A DNA stretch of 64,000 bases from assembly GCF_003369915.1 (NCBI RefSeq), contig NC_046675.1, positions 25,110,001-25,174,000 of the forward strand, in the 5' to 3' direction. Positions 57,452 to 64,000 of this stretch are shown piece after piece. A program made the translations under genes and the position numbers. Position 1 is the stretch's first letter; each line of letters opens with the position of its first letter. The notes beneath the pieces were generated by a model. That model saw nothing but the letters and a program-made list of their open reading frames with translations, did not search any database and was not told where the DNA came from. The DNA comes from Drosophila miranda (taxonomy: Eukaryota > Arthropoda > Insecta > Diptera > Drosophilidae).

Positions 57452-60400
57452 ATGGAGGGGACTCTGACGACCGCCACTCTCTGTGCGGCTATATTTCTGA
57501 TTGTGCTGGTCACTCGGGTTTATGAGAGTACCGCCAGTGCAAACCCACCAGATGATCCCCCTTTCTCATATTGGCGCAAAGGATATTCGGGACATGGCAC
57601 CTCTCACGAGCAAATGGGGGTACTGCACTTTCCCAGTATTGAATACTCAAGGTTCGAGCCTTCAACGAATTACTCCAAGAGACAGAATGTCACAAAAATG
57701 TGGGTGGATATTGTTTTCAAATTTTCGCGAACCTTTTTTGACAAAATGTTTCCACTTGATCCGACCATGCCAAGAGGTAAGTGAGACCCGATTTGATGAT
57801 TTCTGGTTAACAGTGAACGTCATCAAATATTTGATCCAGGCTTCATAACGGACTTCGGTAACGACAACATGAGGTTGGGGCCGAAAGTTATAGAGGATGA
57901 TTGGGCGACTTGGTTAAACGCATTTTGGCTTATGTGGTTTTGGATATTCTTTTTGGTTGCTGTGATTATCCTGGCACCCTTTGTAGGGTGAGTACATCAT
58001 GTTGTATCTTTTCGCAAAACCATTAATGACATGCCTATCTTGTTTGCATGGAACAGTGTTGTGTATTTCTGCTTATGTTGCCATCGCTGTTCGCTGGGAT
58101 GTCCAGCTTGCCATTCGGGTTCAAATATGAGGAAAACTCTTCTTTGGAGCACCTGCTTGATTATGATCCTTCCATTAATCGCGTAGGTTATGGCTCTGTT
58201 TTATCCCGAATGCGGATTAATTTTTTCTTTTCTTTCGTTCTTTATTTATTTATTTTTTCTTTCTTTCTGAGTTAACAGTGGTAGTATGGTCCTGGCCGTC
58301 CTCTCAAATGGCATGCTAGAGCGCGGCCTAGAAAACACTAAAAAGACTCTTGAAATGGGTAGCATAGACACTTGCAACTTTCTGAAGGATGTCAGCGATC
58401 ATGTTCATCATTTGTTTGTGAATAACTATGAGGAGCTGTCGACACATCTGATCAGTACTATCATGGGTATGACGTAATTCAATTTACCTCTTCTCTAATC
58501 TCATATATGTATGTATGTATTTATTTATACCCCAACCACCACAGATGCACCGAAACATTTGTTTAGGGACTTAAGCGATGTCGCAGAGGGTAATTCCGTT
58601 GCGGAACTAGCCAGACATATCAGTATTTTGTCACTATATAACAGCACTCAGTATTTGATGTTTCTTCATACTGGAGTAACAAACTCAGCGGATTTGGCAA
58701 ATAAACTAAGAAATGGTAAGATACAAATTGTATTTATACCCGGTAACCAAAGAGAAACTCATGAGGATTTATGTAACATGCTGACGGAAGCATTTTTGAT
58801 CCCATAAAGTATAGATATGTATACATATGTATATCATAAATTTAGCACATATGTATGTAAATATATCTACACAGCCAGCATAGTATGACTTCAACACTCA
58901 CTGGAGATAAGACGTGCCACTGAAAATCCCGCTTTGCGCAAACCAAAAAGCTTATCAGCAAAATCGCGATAAACAACAAGAAATTTAAACCAAGTCTAAA
59001 AATAGAAAAGATCAAAAACAAGTACACAGCATCAACAGATATTCGGGCTTAAGTCCAACCTAAGTTCCCATGCACGAACCACCAGACAAGAAAAATTAAA
59101 GCATCAACTCAAAACTGGGCGAACCAAAATATACATATATGTACATAATAATACAAATGAATCTTTCGCAAATGTATATTTGCGAAACCATAGACTATCC
59201 CTGTATTGGGGATCTTAATTAAAAAAAAAAAAAAAAACTAGAGACAGCTCTAGCTAAAATGACAGATATCGACGTAGTAACTTTCAAACAAAAATCACTG
59301 AACCACATAGAAGGAGTCATTTATGTAGATACATGTACATACATATGTAGATATTGTCATTCTCTACATTCTGCTCCATTGCTTTTCTCGTATCTTTAAA
59401 ATTGGTGATGCCAAAGATTTTTTTCCTTTGAGGGGGTTGAAGTGAGCGGGGCGAAGTTTTAAAATACACTTGTAACAGCGACATATCACAAAAGACTGGA
59501 TAAAAAATGTCGTTGCTCCAGCTCTTATAGTCTCTGTGCACTAGGCGCTCATAGTGACGGACAGACGGACAGACGGACAGACGGACGGACGGACGGACAG
59601 ACAGGGCTCAATCGACTTGGCTATTGATGCTGATCAAGAATATATATACTTTATGGGGTCGGAAAAGCTTCCTTCTGGACGTTACACACATCCATTTTCA
59701 CCGCAAATCTAATATACCCCTATACTGATTTTGAGTATCGGGTATAAAAAGGATGTTTCAAGAGCAGCGGGTTCATCTCATGAACACAGCAACAGACTGG
59801 TACCGCACCATTTCAGCCTCTCGTTAACAATTCTAAAGTATGAAGTACAATAAAATCTTCTTAGTAAGAGTCCTAAGCTATGCTTATAATCAATAAATGT
59901 GTACAAAGTATGTCCGTTCCGTTTGAGGCCTAGTTCTCAGAGACTATAAGAGCTAGATCGGCGGAATTTTGTTTGCAGACTCCTATCGTAGTGTTATGTT
60001 TTAGGAAGATATCACACTGTCACACAATCATTTCTATTTTAGTCAGAATGAACAAAACAATCCAATGGCTGACTCCCTAGTCGCGAGCTCGCTTTCTCTC
60101 CCACTCAATAGGGGAAATAGAGAGAGTGGTAGATATCGAGATGTAACGGACTGTGCGGTATGGAAGCAGCTAGAATATTTGTCATTAGGTGTAGAGATGA
60201 TGGATAGGGAGAGTACAAGGCACTATAGTTCGTGCTCGTTCTTTGTATATTCACTTTTTGGTTATATTCACTACCACTGGATGTTGTTTTCAGCTCTCCG
60301 GGCAGTAAAACGCGAAATTAACTATGCGGCGGTGGTTCTCTGTGGCAGTTTTGAATGCATGAAGTTTCTGCGAACCTCAGGAGTTGAGTTTGCGGATACA

Positions 60401-62390
60401 AGCAGATGCCTACACTTGGATGAGGTGAATACTTACCAATACCAACATTACGGAATCTTTGCAATTACTCTCTATCTAGTTGCCCGATGTGTTATCAATG
60501 TATTATGATCTGCTGGAATTCCAAAAATCGATAGGGACTCGACACCAAAAATGGCTGCCGCGTCTCCATGTTGTTAGTCAAAAGATTAAGGACGAGTTGG
60601 AACGAGTCTCACCACCAATAATTCGAGACATTCGTAAGGCAAGGCTGGTTTTTGCTGAGGAGTCGAGGAGAATAGAAGAAATAATTGATGTGGTCATAAG
60701 TGACATTCATCTTGCCACTTTACGTGCGAGCAGGGCGTTTGAGGATCTTTACGATAAATTTAATGAAACACGCAACTTTGTCGTTCAATATATATCTGTA
60801 GCCCTCTTTGTGGTGAGTACCTAAATGAATGTATAGTGAATGTCTGCGTGTCTGTTTCCTCCAATCTAAGCCCAAAATTCCTAATTAGATACTGTCAGTC
60901 CTGATTTTGGCTTTGGTTGTCGGATGTCTGGCAAAACGTCCCACCGGAGCGAGCAATGAGTATTTCACTACAAAGATCGCATCGTACATTTTGATACTGT
61001 GAGTGCTCTGAGATTATTAAAGAGCTCCCTTAACTAATACAAATCGTCCTGGCAGAGGCATGGTTTTGATATTTTGTGCGCTATCCGTCATGCTTATAGT
61101 GGTGCTTTTTTATTTTGTGATTGGTGGTGTGGCGTACAAAGGCGCATGTGCACCACTGAGCGAACTGAAGACGAGTGCGCTTTTAAAAAACCTAGACTCA
61201 GAGATCGATCTCCGAACGATGTTTTCTTTCCGGAATGTGGATGTACGAGCTGCCAATAAATCAAGCAAGCCAATCAGAGCATCGAGTGTTGTCAAGGCGT
61301 GCCAGGGCGACGACTTTTTCTTTAAATTTCTGCAAGATAATAGAATCTTTGACATAGACGATTTTCTTCGACTGAAGCTAGTGAAAGTCGGGGAAAGGAA
61401 ATTTGATCAAAATTTAGATTTGTCAAAGGAATTTATACTGACGGATGCTGACCGAGATGTATTTTTAGTCTCCCTTGAGGAAACAACTTTAGGATTGTTT
61501 CAGAGGCAAATATGGTTGGATTTAATTTGTCCACGTCTCGACATATTGGGACTAAATGAGCTCGGGGAGAGTTTCACTGCTTTTGGGCAGTCGCTATCGT
61601 GGAGTAACTATGCTGCCGCCTCTGTAGCTTTCCAAAACGCGCATGTTAGCCTCAAGTCATTCAAAAATAAGTTTTATCCCGAATTAGAAAAAACATTTTT
61701 TTGGGTAAATGTAAATTCGAGGTATCTGCAATATCATTTTGCCCACCGGAATTACAACATTGCCGATTCCATAAAAATATTAAGACAGAGAATAATTGAT
61801 GTTGAGGAATTTATACGGAATAGAGGAACGACATTTATTTCTTCTCTTGGCAAAAACTTAACCGAGACTATTGATAATCAACTCAAGGACTATCTCAGAA
61901 TGATAATCAGGGAGGCTAAGACAAAGATCGGTCGCTGCAAACCTCTGACCTACATATACGATCGCGGCCTTGACTTGGTTTGCAAACGCATGGTTGACCC
62001 CATAGTAAGTAGTTCCTCACAAAATGTTGTTATTTTATTCGATTTACCGATCGATTCTATTGTACATCCTTACAGAACGGCTATTGGATAAGCGTATCAG
62101 TGGCGGCGTTCCTTCTGCTGCCCGTGCTCTGTATAGCTCATCGTCTACAGTGTCTGTTTAAGCAACACAGGCTAATTCGGATAAGGTCCATAAGGGCACG
62201 GGTTGCGGTTGAGGAACCAGTTGATGAAAACCCATGTCCCTATTGCAATGCTGGTGCGAATAGGATTCCAGGCGGAAACGTTGTCTGCATTGGTCTGGAC
62301 GATGCAGAAACTACAATTTTTGATGAGCAGAACACGATCGAAGAAACACTGAATATCAACGATGCAGACAGAAAAAATAAGTTGGACTAG
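57452..62390 (+). CDS. prominin-like five-pass membrane glycoprotein
   Basis: 931 residues from ten exons: 57452-57776, 57840-57987, 58057-58182, 58279-58466, 58545-58715, 60294-60424, 60480-60812, 60889-60998, 61056-62004, 62076-62390; all splice sites are GT-AG and in phase. An upstream in-frame ATG (57374) would add 26 residues; I prefer 57452 because a signal peptide follows directly. Five hydrophobic segments (about 128-157, 180-205, 464-490, 503-533, 827-852) enclose two large extracellular loops of about 255 and 290 residues. After the first is the Cys-rich FCLCCHRCSLGCPAC. This layout and SRCLHLDELPD fit the prominin family (membrane protrusions, photoreceptor organisation). Intron 5 (1578 bp) contains an INE-like insertion. 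Poly(A) signal AATAAA at about 62400. I cannot say which fly prominin it corresponds to. Confidence 0.85.
59164..59187. repeat. 10-bp perfect hairpin beside a poly-A tract
   Basis: TTTCGCAAAT (59164-59173), loop GTAT, then the exact complement (59178-59187). An A17 run follows at 59221-59237. All lie in intron 5 of the prominin-like gene. Confidence 0.85.
59350..59748 (+). mobile_element. INE-1/DINE-1-like element inside intron 5 of the prominin-like gene
   Basis: Contains the GGGGCGAAGTTTT block, GCTCTTATAGTCTCT, AGGCGCT, a (GACG/GACA)n tract (about 59558-59601), GCTATTGATGCTGATCAAG and the terminal GGGTATAAA (59740-59748), as in the element at 1692-2583. It has only one copy of the internal 302-bp module. 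A TTTATACCCGGTAACC at 58733 could be its left end, about 1 kb away; this is uncertain. Confidence 0.75.
59930..59995 (-). mobile_element. short INE-like fragment
   Basis: The reverse complement contains CTAGCTCTTATAGTCTCTGAG followed by AACTAGGC, the internal landmark of the INE-like family here. About 66 bp survive, in opposite orientation to the element 180 bp to the left. Confidence 0.55.
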
Positions 62391-62514
62391 TGATAAATGA
62401 ATAAATAAAAAATCCGAGATATTTTAATCAGCAAAGGCTTTTGCTGGTGAGCCAAGTTCCACTTAGCTTGAATGAGGAGGTGGGGGCTCGGGCCTACGTC
62501 CCATTACGCATTGG

Positions 62515-62829
62515 TCACCCAAATAAATGATTAAGACTTGGTTTCTTCGAGGAGATTTCTTCAGCTCTACTCCTTTTTTTATCGCCTTCCCTAACCTTGG
62601 CTGGTTTTCGGATCGCTGCACTTTTCCTCGGCACACTTCTATGAATAAGCCGTACTTTAGATTAATTAAAATTAAGAACAGAGATTATAAGCCATCGAAT
62701 AATACTACGTGGTCTGGTTCACCGAGTTATTTACCGAGTTTTTGAAGCGGATTTCTACTCACTTGATCTCTTACATTTTTGGGCCTCCTTGGGATTGAAC
62801 CACACTTGTGGATTGTGGAATGTTGACAT
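62515..62829 (-). CDS. candidate small two-exon gene, 68-aa basic protein
   Basis: Exon 1 at 62829-62763 (good ATG context, AAAATG) and exon 2 at 62654-62515, joined across a 108-bp intron (donor GTGAGT, acceptor ATCTAAAG). The product starts MSTFHNPQVWFNPKEAQK and continues with PRKSAAIRKPAKVREGDKK, then KKPSLNHLFG at the C-terminus. Nearly a third of the second exon is Lys/Arg, suggesting a nuclear, nucleic-acid-binding or chromatin role; a protamine-like or testis-expressed protein is one guess. I recognise no family. It lies tail-to-tail with the prominin-like gene, 124 bp away. An ATTAAA-type poly(A) signal lies near 62437 on the minus strand. Neither exon is long enough to stand out alone. 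Confidence 0.5.
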
Positions 62830-63845
62830 TTTAAATTGCCATCAAGTAGTTGTACAAATGAAGCAGGGAATGTTTGTTTGCACCAGTTGCCGATTCCACT
62901 AAACTTTGCGCAACATTTTCCAAAAGGAACAAAATATTCCGTCCGAAGTCTAAAACAATTAGGACCTACAAATCTATGATGAAATTACATATATAAGGTT
63001 GTGTATTCCCGCAACGCGCTGTCGGGGCTTATTTTGCTTAGTACAACAGAAAATAGAACAGCAAACATCGTTGTGATGTTGTGAGTGTGAGAGATAATAC
63101 ACCACCTTAGATACGCAATCGCAATACAATACAAAAGGACGCAATCGCCTTTATTCGGTTCGTATAAAGTGTACAAAGAAGAGCTACAATACGACGCAAG
63201 GACGAATGTAGTTCCGCGAATAGGCGATTCCAGCTTCATCACAGATGAATTGTCGGCCTGCATTGGATTGGCCTGCACTCTCGCTGCTTTAAATACTCCA
63301 CTACCATCACTGCTGTTATCGTCCCTAGCATAACCGATCGTCAGCACAGCTTTGGCATGGATATTTGCAACTGAAACATAGCTGCTGATCCGGATTTTCA
63401 TGGTTTCAAGCGCTCCTGTCTTATCTGATAGGCAAACGCTTGAGGTTCACCGAAAGGTTCACTTGATCAAAGTTCCCCGAACTCGATCCCCTCGACCCTT
63501 CACTCTGGCGCTAATCATCAAAATGAAAGAAGATCCCAAGAGGACGAAGACACACCTTACACACACACTTAGCAACCGCTCATTCGCAGAGGGGGCTTGA
63601 GGCATGACCCTAATTGGAGTCCTGAACAGGACGTCTTGTAAAAATGTTTACCGATTCCTGCAGTGTGGCGCTCGAAATATCCCGCCCCTCTAGTAAAACA
63701 ATAGGTCGAAAGGATCCTGAATGGTGATGTCCAAAACTAGGGAAACTAAAGAGACCTAATTACATCGCGTGTCCATCTGGTGCCGCAAGTTCTATCCTCA
63801 ACTTGCCAAGTCAGGAGAAACTTTCGTGAGCAATCAAAAGCTTTA
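62830..63845. other. non-coding or decayed sequence
   Basis: Right-hand flank. A 138-codon minus-strand open frame at 62985-63401 begins MKIRISSYVSVANIHAKAV; it has no domain I know and may belong to a decayed repeat, since the adjoining sequence is a degenerate retrotransposon. Nothing else recognised. Confidence 0.4.
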
Positions 63846-64000
63846 AGCCGTACAAGTCTGCTGGAACAGATATCATAGCCCCTGATTATCTGATCCACGC
63901 CGGACAAAGAGCCACTATCTAGCTCAAAAGGATCTAAGAGGGAATCTTTTCCACGGACACATCCCAGAAGACGGGCTTCAGACCAAAGTCGTTTTCATTC
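63846..64000 (+). mobile_element. degenerate non-LTR retrotransposon, reverse-transcriptase fragment
   Basis: Reading on the plus strand gives FKPYKSAGTDIIAPDYLIHA, the F/K...S-G-D-I...P signature at the start of the LINE reverse-transcriptase domain. It continues with LKRI, EGIF, an IPEDGLQ-like stretch one frame over, and KVVFI in the third frame at the window edge. There are at least two stops and frameshifts, so it is inactive. The pattern best fits Jockey/LOA-like elements; the rest would lie to the right. Confidence 0.6.

Noticed and set aside
1-64000. Search for CRISPR arrays, prokaryotic operons, riboswitches or defence systems
   Set aside because: The sequence is clearly eukaryotic (spliced genes, poly(A) signals, fly repeats). 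No regularly spaced direct repeats with unique spacers are present.

Overview
The window is genomic DNA from a higher eukaryote, almost certainly a Drosophila species. The evidence is short GT-AG introns (mostly 55-110 bp), promoters built from Drosophila core elements (DRE TATCGATA, Motif 1 and Motif 6, TATA plus TCATTC initiators), INE-1/DINE-1-like repeats with (GACR)n tracts, and genes such as MBD-R2. An obscura-group or related fly is possible, but I cannot fix the species from the sequence.

Layout. Kilobases 0-5.4 hold a tRNA-Thr, a complete INE-1-like element, a probable divergent pair of very small spliced genes around a shared DRE/Motif 1 promoter, and a single-exon gene with a UBE3D-like paired CxxC architecture. 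From about 5.4 to 32.4 kb the DNA is nearly free of genes. The one well-supported gene there is a small TATA-driven gene for a secreted protein of unknown family (24.0 kb). The rest is AT-rich non-coding DNA with microsatellites, palindromes and short tandem duplications.

From 32.4 to 39.2 kb three genes lie head-to-tail on the minus strand: an ARB2/FAM172-type protein, a trypsin-fold protease with an unusual N-terminus, and MBD-R2 (THAP, Tudor, MBD, C2H2 and PHD domains; an NSL-complex chromatin protein). The interval 43.3-47.4 kb carries a TATA-promoter gene for a secreted C-type-lectin-like protein with a 3.1-kb intron. From 48.1 to 54.4 kb the spliceosome-associated armadillo protein CTNNBL1 (plus strand) faces tail-to-tail the mitochondrial ADP-forming succinyl-CoA synthetase beta subunit (minus strand).

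The last 9.5 kb is repeat-rich. It holds INE-like fragments, two decayed or truncated gene pieces abutting in opposite orientation, a ten-exon prominin-like five-pass membrane protein gene with an INE-like element in an intron, a small two-exon gene for a basic 68-residue protein, and a degenerate non-LTR retrotransposon reverse-transcriptase fragment at the edge.

The housekeeping genes (the UBE3D-like gene, ARB2-like gene, MBD-R2, CTNNBL1) have DRE/CGATA or Motif 1/6 promoters; the two genes for secreted proteins have TATA-Inr promoters. No operons, CRISPR arrays or other prokaryote-type systems are present. All spliced models were assembled by hand from splice-site and reading-frame continuity; no database search was possible.
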